DNA of 64,000 nt, taken from Haliclona indistincta (lineage: Eukaryota; Porifera; Demospongiae; Haplosclerida; Chalinidae). The stretch is from NCBI GenBank assembly GCA_964017065.1, contig OZ024789.1:8312191-8376190 (forward strand), given 5' to 3'. The notes under the pieces are model-generated. The model saw nothing but the letters and a program-made list of their open reading frames with translations. It searched no databases and was not told the DNA's origin. Positions within the stretch are counted from its first letter, which is position 1; every line of letters starts with the position of its first letter. The translations under genes and the position numbers were made by a program. Positions 21,001 through 32,609 of the stretch are shown piece by piece.

Positions 21001-24000
21001 TCCTTCCTTCCTTCCTTCCTTCCTTCCTTCCTTCCTTCCTTCCTTCCTTCCTTCCTTCCTTCCTTCCTTCCTTCCTTCCTTCCTTCCTTCCTTCCTTCCT
21101 TCCTTCCTTCCTTCCTTCCTTCCTTCCTTCCTTCCTTCCTTCCTTCCTTCCTTCCTTCCTTCCTTCCTTCCTTCCTTCCTTCCTTCCTTCCTTCCTTCCT
21201 TCCTTCCTTCCTTCTCTCCTTCCTTCTCTCCTTCCTTCCTTCTCTCCTTCCTCCTTTCTTTTTTCCCTCCCTCCCTCTCTTTCTCCCTCCCTTCTTCTCT
21301 CCCTCCCTTCTTCCCTCCCTCCCTCCTTTTTCTCTCCTTCCTTCTCTCCCTCTCCCTCCCTCCTTCTTTCCTCCCTCCCTCTCACTCTCTCTCTCTAGCC
21401 AGCCAGTCGACAGTTGTTCGATCACTACCAAGGCCTAGTGAGCAAGGATCAACTGTTATACAATGAAAAGGGATACTTTATTGAAGCATTTGTGCTTTTG
21501 AGGTGCTGTCCTCGTACCCAGACTGGGCAACTGGGTACAGGTGCCTGTCCCACTCATTTTCACACTACATGCACGATTCATATGGGTAATGCAGTAGTAA
21601 TGTCATCCAATGTCATCTGTCGCAATAAATGATGACTAAAGGATCGTTATTTATGAGAGAAAAAGCGTTAACCGCACTCATCGTTCGTCTCAACTCATGC
21701 ATAGTCGCCTTTCAGATCGCAGCACATGTGCAGGATAGTTTTCGATGTAGATTAGCATACCCTAGCAACGGTAGACAGCAGGACGGTGATGATTCCTGTT
21801 TCAGACGGCTGTCATGTTCGGATTTCACCATTGTATTGTGAGAATATCGGTCATTCACTGACTTTGTGAGCTCGATGTGGTCCTGATATAACCAATCATT
21901 TGTGTGGTGTGATTCAGTTCTAAACATGGTGGAATTTCACTTGTTTTAGAGCTGAACTTTTTTGGTCGACCTAGTTTATTTATGTGTATGTTTTGATACA
22001 CTCACAGTCACTTTGGTTCACAAGAGGAGCAAGTTGAGCTGTTGAAACAGCTGCTCAGTGAGGTAGTCACTCTTTGTGACAGCTCCATGATAAGGTATGC
22101 TTAGATCTTTCAAAAATTTCAACGTCTTCTTTAAATCACATTTTATGTTTTAAAATTTGTACAATGGTTGTGATAGTCATGTGACATTGTTTCAGTGCAG
22201 TCACATCGCTGGAACTTTTCGTGCCTTATCTCGGACTTCACATCGACCCAACTAATGCGGAGTACAGTCGATGCTCGCTGCACAGAGCACGGCTATGTCA
22301 CTGTGTCCATGTCACTATGGGAGTGCTGCAAAAACTGACAAGAAGAGAGATGGTAAACACAACTCTCACAAGTCTGTGTTAAAGCTCTGTATTTATTTGA
22401 GAAGTTAATGGTTCCTTTTTTGCACATGTCTATAACCTACTCCTAAACTACATGTAACTATACCACAACTTCTATGGTGCCACTTTACAGCTGTTTTCGG
22501 AGATCTTGCAAAAGCAGAGGTATGACGTTGGCCAATCAATTCACTTCTGTTCACGTGTATAGCTTCGGCTAGTTATGTGTATCCAACTTACGTGCGTTTG
22601 ATTGGCCAACGTCATACTTCCGCTTTTGTCTCGTTTATGCAAAACCATCGAAAACCGCTGTAGTGACTAGTGGATTTTTTAACTGTATAATTTTCACACT
22701 TGCAATTTAGTGTTACACTGTACAAATTGTATGATGACTGTATAAATTTGATTTTAGATTCAGTGTAAAGCTGTTCCCAATCCTCCACTGTCTAATACTA
22801 CTACTCCTCATCCCAGTTTTCAATGTGTGATCCCTTTAGTAGTACAACTAGTACTGCCATTAATAAAGTAAGCAACGAACTTATCTATCCAGATGACTCA
22901 TCACCCACTCACTCACTCACTCACTCACTCACTCACTCACTCACTCACTCACTCACTCACTCACTCACTCACTCACTCACTCACTCACTTACTCAATCTT
23001 ACTCAACCACTCATATGTGTACATCATTGCACACTAACTCACTTGCCTAGCAATGCCTACTCTTCTATCCAGAACACTCCATTTGTTATGGTCTAGTCAT
23101 TCTGCTCCACTTCTCTCCGAGTTTTTTAAAGGCATTACTTCACTTCATGAGCTTGAGAAGAAAGCAATAGTAGGTTAGCATTTTAAAATGCTTGCTCACA
23201 TACAAAGTTTGTTTGCTGATGTAGGCGTGTCTCACCACGCCCTAGGAGAGGAGCCTGGAGAACTGAACAAAGTACACCATCAGTTATTATCATGCTATGA
23301 TTTCTGGCAAGTTTCAAAGTTTTCAGCATGTTTAAGTTAATAATTTTTGTGTTCCAGTAATACTATTATAGCCTTGATCCCAGTAGCTTATGGTAGCAGC
23401 ACAGCCTGGTCATGTGTGCTTGATCCCAGTAGCTTATGGTAGCAGCACAGCCTGGTCGTGTGTGCTTGATCCCAGTAGCTCATGATAGCAGCACAGCCTG
23501 GTCTTGTGTGCTTGATCCCAGTAGCTTATGGTAGCAGCACAGCCTGGTCGTGTGTGCTTGATCCCAGTAGCTTATGGTAGCAGCACAGCCTGGTCATGTG
23601 TGCTTGATCCCAGTAGCTTATGGTAGCACAGCCTGGTCGTGTGTGCTTGATCCCAGTAGCTCATGATAGCAGCACAGCCTGGTCGTGTGTGCTTGATCCC
23701 AGTAGCTCATGATAGCAGCACAGCCTGGTCTTGTGTGCTTGATCCCAGTAGCTTATGGTAGCAGCACAGCCTGGTCGTGTGTGCTTGATCCCAGTAGCTT
23801 ATGGTAGCAGCACAGCCTGGTCGTGTGTGCTTGATCCCAGTAGCTTATGGTAGCAGCACAGCCTGGTCGTGTGTGCTTGATCCCAGTAGCTCATGAAAGC
23901 ACCACAGCCTGGTCGTGTGTGCTTGATCCCAGCAGCTTATGATAGCAGCACAGCCTGGTCGTGTGCTTGAATTTATACTTTTGTTGTTTACAAACTTGTA

Positions 24001-26565
24001 TTTATTGTTTACTTGTTGTTGATACAGTGTCATGGCTGTTGGGTTTGCGTGGGTGGTGTATGGTCCTCAATCTCTTGCAGAGTGTGGAGTGATCGACAGT
24101 ATACTCCACAATGTGTTTGAGCATCTACTGGACTCCTTACCTCTCCGTATCAAACCTGTATTGCGCAATATGATTGTGCCCATGGTGACTAGCTGTCCCT
24201 CCAATCACTGGGCCTCCTCTCTACTCCCAATACTCACCAGAATTTTCTACATTACATTTTCAGTGAGTGAGCGAAGGAGAAAGAGGGAAAGAGAGTGAAA
24301 GGCAGAGAGAGTGGGACAGAGAGGGGAGAGGGAGGAGAGAGCCTCATGCTCAAGATTTTCTAGCTTATGTGTATGTGACAGAAGCACGCTAAATGCTTTT
24401 CAAATAGTGTTGATTTTGTCAAGAATTGGTTTTTTTGCCTGTGCAGTATTTACAGCAGAGCTGGGATGGTATTTTACAGCGACTTTCACGCTCAGAACAA
24501 GACAATGATGAGTAAGTGGAACTCTTAGTGGTGCCCATCTTGTTCTTATCTATCTTTCAATCTCTATACATGGCAGTGAGCAACAAGCTTTATCTCAAGA
24601 GGTATTAGAATACCAGTTCATTGGTGATCTCACAAAACAGTACTCTCATGTTCTAGGTCAGCACATATATGACATTATAGTCTCTACCGTATAGCGGGTA
24701 ATTTTGGCGGGAGGAAACTTTGGCGAATTTGGCGAATCGTCATGCATTCGGCAAGATAAAATTCGCAAAAATCTGCTTTTCCTATTGCGGTAATACATGA
24801 GCCAGGCTCTTGACATCAAAATTAAATTCGCCAAAACGCAAAATCTGGGTCATTCGCCAAAATTTTGACCCTCCAAAATTACCCGCTATACGGTAGTACC
24901 CAGTCATTTTGTAAAAGACAATGCCTAATATCAAAATGAATGGAATTGCACATGAAAATGGGGCCATGACTGATGATTGGCATGAAAATAGTCAGTGTCT
25001 TTTTAGTTATAGTTATAATTTGTTAACAAGAAAATTGAGCACATTTAGTTTTAGTTATTGTGAATTGTTAATAGCGTGTTATTAGTATTAGTGAGCCGTG
25101 TTGCTTTTTAATAGAAATAACAGAATTACCTTCCTAGCTGTGATAAGGTCTTGAAACATGTTGTATTACAGCAATCACATAAAAAAGATGCTATCAATCA
25201 TGTCTCACAAGATTGGTTTTTGCCTCTTGAAACAGCTTTACAATAACTATTTGTTGGTCTAATTAAGTTAGTTATTAATAGGCCATTCCCTTTAAGAGCC
25301 TGAAGAATTTAATTAGCGATATTGGCTAGCGTAATTGGCTTCCAGGCTAGTTGGGGTGTGAGATGATTACGTAAGCGCTAAGATTAATACACAAATTTAT
25401 ATGGGGCTTATGGGAGAGATCGCGATACTTTCGACATCATTGTAGTGCTCTCCGTAAACTTGACAACCGCGTGGTCTTGCTGCTTGGGTTCCTCTACCTT
25501 CGCTCTGTCGAACGCAAAAGACTACGCGTGCACTGGCAGCAACGTTTTGGAGAAACAGGCGCGCAAAGAAGGCCTACTCGCACTATAAATCAAGCTAACA
25601 AAGGACTCAGTCTTCACAGTTCCAGTAACCACTGGCAGCAGTACAGTATACTCTTACAGTATCCAGCTTTACAAAATTGTTTCTCTCCAGAAAAATGCCC
25701 AACAAGCTTGCCATAGATAGCGTAACTTGGGCTTGTTTGCGCGCCCGTTTCTCCAAAACGATGTTGCCAATGCACGCGTAGTCTTTTGCGTTCGACAGAG
25801 CGAAGGTAGAGGAACCCAAGCAGCAAGACCACGCGGTTGCCAAGTTTACGGAGAGCACTACAAAGATGTCGAAAGTATCGCGATCTCTCCCATAAGCCCC
25901 ATATAAATTCGTGTATTAATGTTAGCGCTTACGTAATCATCTCACACCCCAGTGCTGTGGCCAGCAGAGCGGTGTGCCCACGCATACATTCCACGCATAC
26001 TTTGCTCTTACTGGGAATGGCCTATTGTAAAAGTAATCAGTCTGGTAATATTATCATTGCTGATCGGCAATGATATGTAGGGATCACCTCGAATTATTAG
26101 TTATAGTTTGTTATTGTTAACAATAATGATTTGACCAAAAATAGGTTTAGTTATTGTTAACAATTACAACACTACATGACTGGCATGAAAATAGTCATGA
26201 ATTATGTTCGAAACGTGTTCTAGATTAACTGTCTTTGCTCCTGATATTGACTCTTCATTATAATTGAAATTTGTAGCTAAGTGTCTCATCAAACAAAGCT
26301 AGAAGTGATGAGACTGTATTATTTCTGATCTTAGAATGTTGGAAATTCCGGGTGCTTTTTATGCTGGGGTATAGGCTAATTACAATGGTGATACCATTCT
26401 GCAGATGTGGTGTGCTTTTTGAAAGCAGACTCAGATGTCATGGAGAATGATGCGATGGAGGATTTGTCTAAACCAGGAGCTGCTGGAGGAGGGAACAATG
26501 TGCTGTCTGGTCTTGCTCTGTGTCTGCTAGAAGATGGGGTCTGTTTCATGTGTGTGTTTGTGCGT

Positions 26566-26604
<39 letters not shown>

Positions 26605-27671
26605 GTTGTGACTTATTTTATTTCCTTGTTATCATACTGTGTAGTGTATTTTGCATGTGAGCTTTCTACAAATTTAATGTGTACATACTATGCCAATCAG
26701 GTAACACGTCAGCTACTCCACTCATCTGTGTTCATGTCACTGACCTGGCGAGACAGCCTCTCTGTCAGAAGATGTGCTGCTATTGCAACCGCCATTATTG
26801 AAAAGGTTTAGGTTTAGACGATAACTTCTTAGACATGAAACTTTATGCTTCTGGCTCATATAGACTGCATTTGATCAAGATCTATTTAAGCAACTATTGG
26901 AGCAAGTTCTACTAGTAAGTACTAAGTAACATTTGGTGTGAGAGACACTGAGTTATCTGTGCATGTGTTACTGGTCTCTAGTCACTTCAGATCCATGGAG
27001 CTGATGAGTCCATTAAACCACTCTTACTGGGACTAGCTCTACAGCTATATGAAGTGATGGTTAGTCAGTCAAAAACCAATTTGTGATCGCATACTTGTAG
27101 CTTGTACAATATTGTGGCGAAAGAAACTTAACCCCTAGTGGTAGTCTGTTTGGTCTTGTTTCTATGCAGCTGCCCAATTGTCCTCAAGTTGTATCACTCC
27201 TCGCTGATCTTCCTGGCTGCAATCAAAAGAGAGTACTGGTAAGTAATGGTCGTCTCAATAGCCTGCTCTTGAGTCTTGCTTTTGTCTTCTCTAGGGTTTC
27301 AACAATGGTGTTCTGTCCGGCAATAACAAACCACACACTGTGAAACCAACCAAGCTAGCCAAGTGGAGGAGAGACGAGTTCAAGAAATTGCTGTCAGGAA
27401 TTATTGGAGTAAGTATACTGTACACATGTTGTAGAAACACACTGTACACATGAGAATCATGCAGTTTGTCAGCTACATGTATCTAGCACACCTACTCATT
27501 TACCCTCTCTTTTCTTTGTCTTAGAAGCCGATTGGTCAGTTGTATAGAAAGCCACCTCCTGTTCTCGACTTGCCTGATCTTGTTGTGAAGAAAGCTAGAA
27601 GAAAAACAGACAAATCAATCACAGACACACCTCTAAACCTCTCCTTACTCTTCTCTGATCAATCTTCATAG
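18052..27671 (+). CDS. XPO5: Exportin-5 copy 2, best preserved (exons e1-e25 without e12)
   Basis: Nuclear export receptor for pre-miRNA and other structured RNAs. Exons: e1 18052-18132, e2 18262-18387, e3 18849-18939, e4 19296-19355, e5 19940-20043, e6 20191-20346, e7 20465-20509, e8 20569-20658, e9 21399-21502, e10 22008-22094, e11 22196-22352, e13 22758-22867, e14 23073-23173, e15 23225-23306 (GC donor), e16 24028-24262, e17 24447-24511, e18 24577-24656, e19 26405-26538, e20 26701-26805, e21 26864-26914, e22 26982-27059, e23 27170-27238, e24 27295-27408, e25 27525-27671. Joined they give 823 open codons. Marker peptides: YLTVMLEFTKHPSQ (e1), SFYSRMDFDGQLEHG (e3), TWRDSLSVRR (e20). e12 is deleted, but e11 and e13 are both phase 0, so the frame survives. 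About 250 N-terminal residues expected for the family, including the Ran-binding region, are not found upstream. Whether it is functional is open. Confidence 0.82.
18611..18806. mobile_element. MITE, aagcctagttcacaat ends
   Basis: aagcctagttcacaatatg is inverted at the right as cattgtgactaggctt. GC-rich interior with cgtcgc/gcgcg motifs. Intron e2-e3 of XPO5 copy 2; absent from copy 3 at the same place. Confidence 0.6.
19637..19887. mobile_element. MITE, 251 bp, ATTT duplication
   Basis: gtgagcggatttgagaaaag is inverted at 19868-19887. The flanking ATTT on both sides is a probable 4-bp target duplication. Intron e4-e5 of XPO5 copy 2. Confidence 0.65.
20916..21213 (+). repeat. (CTTC)n microsatellite in a 600-bp pyrimidine tract
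   Basis: About 74 uninterrupted CTTC units inside an almost pure pyrimidine stretch (20790-21398) that makes up the e8-e9 intron of XPO5 copy 2. The tract ends directly in the e9 acceptor. Confidence 0.95.
22488..22660. mobile_element. TA-target MITE, 173 bp
   Basis: cagctgttttcg and cgaaaaccgctg are inverted ends with TA on both sides; the subterminal tatgacgttggccaatca pairs with its complement. It lies next to the site of the lost exon e12 in XPO5 copy 2. Confidence 0.75.
22901..22992 (+). repeat. (TCAC)n microsatellite
   Basis: About 22 units, in the same intron position as the longer array in XPO5 copy 1. Confidence 0.9.
23373..23970 (+). repeat. 46-bp minisatellite, 13 copies
   Basis: Units cttgatcccagtagcttatg...agcctggtcgtgtgtg repeat with a 46-bp period (starts 23373, 23419 ...). 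One unit is 3 bp short. It fills the e15-e16 intron of XPO5 copy 2 and is absent from copy 1. Confidence 0.95.
24687..24893. mobile_element. TA-target MITE, ccgtatagcgggtaattttg ends
   Basis: Inverted ends ccgtatagcgggtaattttg / caaaattacccgctatacgg with TA at 24685-24686 and 24894-24895. 207 bp. The interior has repeated ttcgcnaa motifs. In the e18-e19 intron of XPO5 copy 2. Confidence 0.85.
25281..26022. mobile_element. Foldback element, about 230-bp arms, TA target
   Basis: ggccattccc/gggaatggcc ends with TA on both sides. Long arms 25345-25572 and 25742-25972 are inverted copies (gatgattacgtaagcgcta ... tctgtcgaacgcaaaagact). The ORFs inside each arm are mirror images and not genes. Confidence 0.75.
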
Positions 27672-27800
27672 CACATAAGAGGCAGCATAGCTTATACCAC
27701 AGCTGCTGTTATTCTAAAATAACATTAAAATTATTCATTAAACTAACGATATTCATAGCTTTCTTGATTAGAAGCATTTGTGCTTTGCTGGGCAGAAGCA

Positions 27801-27809
27801 GGGCGTGGC
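27801..27809 (+). promoter_or_regulatory. GC-box variant before DD-ANK2
   Basis: GGGCGTGGC, at the position of GGGCGGGGC in the other copies, 12 bp before the ATG. Confidence 0.3.
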
Positions 27810-27821
27810 TGGTAAAGTAAC

Positions 27822-30800
27822 ATGTCAACAAAACCTCTTGATACCGGCCTTCTTGTCCGAGAGCTGAAGGATGTGGAATGGGACACACTCGGAACGTACC
27901 TGGGACTCAGCCAAGGCGAGATAAGAGAGATCGAACACGATCACCAGAACACAGGGCGGAGGAGAATAGTGATGTTCGATAAGTGGTCGAGGCAAGAAGA
28001 GAATCCGTCCTGGGAGAAGATCACTGCTGCCTTGAAGGACATGGGTGAAAATAACCTGGCGAGTAAGCTGAGAGAGAAGTACGTGCAGCAACAGCAACTA
28101 CAAGACGTAGAGAGTAGAACTTACCAAACGACCTCAATAGAAGACCTACATGTACACCCGTCATCGGAGAGTGTAGTGCTAAAAGTCGACAGACAAGAAC
28201 TGGTCGCTAGAGAGCTGGAGAGATTAGAGAGAAAGTATATTCGATTGGTAACAAGTGCACAGGAGACGATGGAAGCTGCAGATCTATCAGTGATAAAACT
28301 GGAAAATTTCTCCAAGTACTACTTGAACGACAAAGTGACAACAGTGAAAGAGCTGTTTGAACTCATAGAACCGTTCTGTTTTCTGGACTATTCTTTACTG
28401 GAAACAGCTATTGAAGTACTCATTGATCCAGCTCATAGAGTAGTTAGCGATCTCAGTGAATATATTGAACAACTGACCAACTTCAAGAAATCCACGACAT
28501 TGAGAGATTTTATGCAGACCATTGAAACAGCACAGAAATCTTTAACCACAAAAGAGGAAGCTGGTGCATGCACAGTCACTATCCGACTCGTCGGGAGATG
28601 GTTAGCAAAGACAATGGATGACTTGGACAAGCTACTGAAGGAGATATTTCAAGACAAGAGCTCGGTACTGGCTCACATCAGAATAATCAAAGGATCAATC
28701 ATTGTGACATACCTCGCTCCACAATCAGAGACTGATTCACTCATCAGGCTAGCTGAAACAAAGCTCTCATTCATGCCCCAGGTTGGTGTGTGTGGACTAC
28801 ACATTGGACAGAGAACAATCACCAGTGAAGAAATAGACAATTTCTCATTTGAATCTTCTCTCATTACAGCAGTTGAGGATGATAATATCAATCTACTGAC
28901 CTTCCTAATCAATATCAGCACTAGTCCTGATGCTACTAATGATCGAGGAGAGACTGCTTTGATGTATGGTAGTTATTATGGTCGAGACAAAGCTGTTAGT
29001 ATTCTTCTTCAAACCAATGCCAATCCTAACCTTCAGCGTGATGTTGGTACTACACCTCTTTACATAGCAGCACAGAATGGGCACTCTGACATTGTTAGTA
29101 TTCTTCTTCAAGCCAATGCCAATGCTAATCTTCAGAGAGATAGTGGAGATACACCTCTTTTCATGGCAGCACAGAAAGGGCACTCCGACATTGTTAGTAT
29201 TCTTCTTCAAGCCAATGCCAATCCTAACCTTCAACGTGATGATCGTACTACACCTCTTTTCGTTGCAGCACAGAATGGGCACTCTGACATTGTTAGTATT
29301 CTTCTTCAAGCCAATGCCATTCCTAACCTTCAGCATGATAATGGTACTACACCTCTTTTCATGGCAGCACAGAATGGGCACTCTGACATTGTTAGTATTC
29401 TTCTTCAAGCCAATGCCAATCCTAATCTTCAGAGAGATAGTGGAGATACACCTCTTTTCATGGCAGCACAGAAAGGGCACTCCGACATTGTTAGTATTCT
29501 TCTTCAAGCCAATGCCAATCCTAACCTTCAACGTGATGATCGTACTACACCTCTTTTCGTTGCAGCACAGAATGGGCACTCTGACATTGTTAGTATTCTT
29601 CTTCAAGCCAATGCCAATCCAAACCTTCAGTGTGATGATGGTAGTACACCTCTTTTCATGGCAGCACAGGAAGGGAACTCTGACATTGTTAGTATTCTTC
29701 TTCAAGCCAATGCCAATCCTAACCTTAAGAATGATGATGGTACTACACCTCTTTTCATGGCAGCACAGAAAGGGCACTCTGACATTGTTAGTATTCTTCT
29801 TCAAGCCAATGCCAATCCTAACCTTAAGAATGATGATGGTACTACACCTCTTTTGATGGCAGCACAGAAAGGGCACTCTGACATTGTTAGTATTCTTCTT
29901 CAAGCAGATGCCAATCCTAACCTTCAGCGTGATGTTGGTACTACACCTCTTTACATAGCAGCACAGAATGGGCACTCTGACATTGTTAGTATTCTTCTTC
30001 AAGCCAATGCCAATCCTAATCTTCAGAGAGATAGTGGAGATACACCTCTTTTCATGGCAGCACAGACAGGGCACTCCGACATTGTTAGTATTCTTCTTCA
30101 AGCCAATGCCAATCCTAACCTTCAACGTGATGATCGTACTACACCTCTTTTCGTTGCAGTACAGAATGGGCACTCTGACATTGTTAGTATTCTTCTTCAA
30201 GCCAATGCCATTCCTAACCTTCAGCATGATAATGGTACTACACCTCTTTTCATGGCAGCACAGAATGGGCACTCTGACATTGTTAGTATTCTTCTTCAAG
30301 CCAATGCCAATCCTAATCTTCAGAGAGATAGTGGAGATACACCTCTTTTCATGGCAGCACAGAAAGGGCACTCCGACATTGTTAGTATTCTTCTTCAAGC
30401 CAATGCCAATCCTAACCTTCAACGTGATGATCGTACTACACCTCTTTTCTTTGCAGCACAGAATGGGCACTCTGACATTGTTAGTATTCTTCTTCAAGCC
30501 AATGCCAATCCAAACCTTCAGTGTGATGATGGTATTACACCTCTTTTCATGGCAGCACAGGAAGGGAACTCTGACATTGTTAGTATTCTTCTTCAAGCCA
30601 ATGCCAATCCTAACCTTAAGAATGATGATGGTACTACACCTCTTTTCATGGCAGCACAGAAAGGGCACTCTGACATTGTTAGTATTCTTCTTCAAGCCAA
30701 TGCCAATCCTAACCTTAAGAATGATGATGGTACTACACCTCTTTTGATGGCAGCACAGAAAGGGCACTCTGACATTGTTAGTATTCTTCTTCAAGCAGAT

Positions 30801-31304
30801 GCCAATCCTAACATTCAGTGTGAAGATGGTACTACACCTCTTATGATAGCATGCTACCAAATGCATCCTGAAATTGTTCAACTACTATTGTCAAGCAAAG
30901 CTGATTCTAATTTACAACACTCTAATGGTTCAACTGCTCTTATGTTTGCTTGTCATGTTGGCTCCTTGGACTCTACTGAGCTGCTCTTGATGTCTGGTGC
31001 TGACGCCAGCATAGTGGGACCAGAAGGACTAACTGCTCTTGACATGGCAGCTTCTTCAGGTCATGATGACATTGTTGACTTGATTCAGGCAGTACAACTC
31101 AGTCAGTCCTCAACCACCTCACCTGCTCTCACAACTACAGAGATTTCATCTAGTGTAGACAACAAGACTATGGCAATTCTTAACAAGGCTATGGAGGACA
31201 TGCTTGTTACCAAAGCAGAGTCTTATATTTCCACCTATTACAAGAAATTCAAGGGAACTCTTCCATCAAAATATGATCAAGAAGATGTACAAACCATTAT
31301 CTGA
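27822..31304 (+). CDS. DD-ANK2: Death domain plus 23 ankyrin units, intact
   Basis: 1160 residues in one exon; the ATG sits in the conserved gtaaagtaacATG context 150 bp after the XPO5 copy 2 stop. Residues about 9-88: Death domain. About 121-150: charged helix (RELERLERKYIRLV). About 150-340: middle domain (FCFLDYSLLETAIEVLID; KGSIIVTYLAP; GVCGLHIGQRTI), a type I know from sponge Death-domain/ankyrin proteins without an established function. About 343-1091: ankyrin units, 18 of them near-identical, ending ANANPNLQ. About 1092-1160: tail with LNKAMEDMLVTKAESYISTY. Nine units (29037-29927) are repeated as a block at 29928-30818. No signal peptide or membrane segment, so probably a cytosolic adaptor or sensor. 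The antisense ORF over the repeats is a shadow. Confidence 0.9.
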   Translation: MSTKPLDTGLLVRELKDVEWDTLGTYLGLSQGEIREIEHDHQNTGRRRIVMFDKWSRQEENPSWEKITAALKDMGENNLASKLREKYVQQQQLQDVESRTYQTTSIEDLHVHPSSESVVLKVDRQELVARELERLERKYIRLVTSAQETMEAADLSVIKLENFSKYYLNDKVTTVKELFELIEPFCFLDYSLLETAIEVLIDPAHRVVSDLSEYIEQLTNFKKSTTLRDFMQTIETAQKSLTTKEEAGACTVTIRLVGRWLAKTMDDLDKLLKEIFQDKSSVLAHIRIIKGSIIVTYLAPQSETDSLIRLAETKLSFMPQVGVCGLHIGQRTITSEEIDNFSFESSLITAVEDDNINLLTFLINISTSPDATNDRGETALMYGSYYGRDKAVSILLQTNANPNLQRDVGTTPLYIAAQNGHSDIVSILLQANANANLQRDSGDTPLFMAAQKGHSDIVSILLQANANPNLQRDDRTTPLFVAAQNGHSDIVSILLQANAIPNLQHDNGTTPLFMAAQNGHSDIVSILLQANANPNLQRDSGDTPLFMAAQKGHSDIVSILLQANANPNLQRDDRTTPLFVAAQNGHSDIVSILLQANANPNLQCDDGSTPLFMAAQEGNSDIVSILLQANANPNLKNDDGTTPLFMAAQKGHSDIVSILLQANANPNLKNDDGTTPLLMAAQKGHSDIVSILLQADANPNLQRDVGTTPLYIAAQNGHSDIVSILLQANANPNLQRDSGDTPLFMAAQTGHSDIVSILLQANANPNLQRDDRTTPLFVAVQNGHSDIVSILLQANAIPNLQHDNGTTPLFMAAQNGHSDIVSILLQANANPNLQRDSGDTPLFMAAQKGHSDIVSILLQANANPNLQRDDRTTPLFFAAQNGHSDIVSILLQANANPNLQCDDGITPLFMAAQEGNSDIVSILLQANANPNLKNDDGTTPLFMAAQKGHSDIVSILLQANANPNLKNDDGTTPLLMAAQKGHSDIVSILLQADANPNIQCEDGTTPLMIACYQMHPEIVQLLLSSKADSNLQHSNGSTALMFACHVGSLDSTELLLMSGADASIVGPEGLTALDMAASSGHDDIVDLIQAVQLSQSSTTSPALTTTEISSSVDNKTMAILNKAMEDMLVTKAESYISTYYKKFKGTLPSKYDQEDVQTII
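29037..30818 (+). repeat. Two tandem 891-bp blocks, each nine ankyrin units
   Basis: The order of unit types (RDVG, RDSG, RDDR, HDNG, RDSG, RDDR, CDDG, NDDG, NDDG) in 29037-29927 recurs exactly in 29928-30818. Few substitutions separate the blocks. Confidence 0.95.
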
Positions 31305-32609
31305 TGCATGCAGCTACAGAGACTTTTCTTCAGTATTCTCACACACATGCTGAAGTAATATTCCTGCAGAATATTATAGTTAATGACATTGTGTATCTTA
31401 TCTGATATGTTTTGTCACTCTCATCTGAATCTATAGACTAAATTTAAAGTGTTGACTGTTACACATGCGAACTCTGCTAGTCTAGTGAGCTGATCACCCA
31501 CTTATTACATGAGCAGATGGTAATGATGGTGTGTCAAACTAGGGTCATGCATCACATAACTCATTCGAGGGACTATAATACCTTATCACATACCATGTTG
31601 CTAACGTTATTTAAAGGGTCATCTTGATCAGCTCACTAGAGTAGATGTGAATTTGTTAGAAGATAATTATGTTAAATCTTGTATGATTGGAATTAAGCTC
31701 AATCATTCTATATCTCAGTCGAACGTCTTATATATAGTCACTTGTATTCATTGAGTCACAAGCAGATTTCTTGCTTGAGTCCAGCATCAAACGTGGATGA
31801 GCTAACCATAAAATAGCATGCATTGAAACTGTATACGTCACAAATGGATTATTGTGGTCATGATGACAGTTACCACAACACTCAGTCAGTCATCTACTAG
31901 AGCACTTTTTGTTTCACACGATAGTGTTCATAAGTTTTAATAAAAGGTGTATAGGATGACGCTTGCAGGAAAAAGGAAAGGTACAAGATGGGATAATGCT
32001 GCAAAAGTGAAATGTATCAAAGTGCCTGCTTGAAGTATGCATCAGCAGCTTGTACATTAACGTTTTGAACTCGAACTGCGTCGAAAATGTGCACCGTATG
32101 CACCACAGGCTTAGGCATCGCTCATGCTACCATGTAGACCACAAAGGTGTTAGCTGTTAATAATGATAGCTAGACCTGTTGGACCTGTTAGTGTGTTACT
32201 CTAGCTTGTAGTGTTTGGCAATAATTATATGTCATTCAGTAAACTAATGTCACACACCTTCAAAAGAAATTTCCGTGAAACATTTGTTTCATATCAGTGA
32301 TGAAGTTTATTCACTAAAATGCCTTATTGACAGTTTCAAGGAGTCATGATAGATAGAATTATTATGCAGTAATTTGGACTTAGATCCAGCATAGATCCAC
32401 TGTATATGTCATGATCATCAATGTATGAGGTACACATTATTTAGACTACGTAACCGGGATAGGAAACGGGCTCACGTGGGCGCAAGCGTTTTCGTGTTCA
32501 GACCACGTGTTGTACGTGATCTCGACTTCTTTGTCACCTGTTGTTGACCGTGTTCTCTGTAGCGGTGCTAGCTTACACCTGTTGGCCTATATTGCTGTTT
32601 GTGTTGCAG
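31305..32609 (+). other. DD-ANK2 3' flank, no gene
   Basis: AT-rich. Contains an inverted pair ctagtgagctgatca / tgatcagctcactag (about 31485 and 31638), a worn piece of the 37628-38216 foldback family (about 31935-32060), then the block ctacgtaaccgggatag shared with the DD-ANK1 flank that leads into XPO5 copy 3. No coding region seen. Confidence 0.55.

Noticed and set aside
20596..21438. 280-codon ORF with FLPS repeats and antisense GRKE repeats
   Set aside because: It is XPO5 exon e8 running into a (CTTC)n intron; the repeat is non-coding.
23373..23970. CRISPR-like array of 46-bp units
   Set aside because: Units abut without unique spacers; plain minisatellite in an intron.
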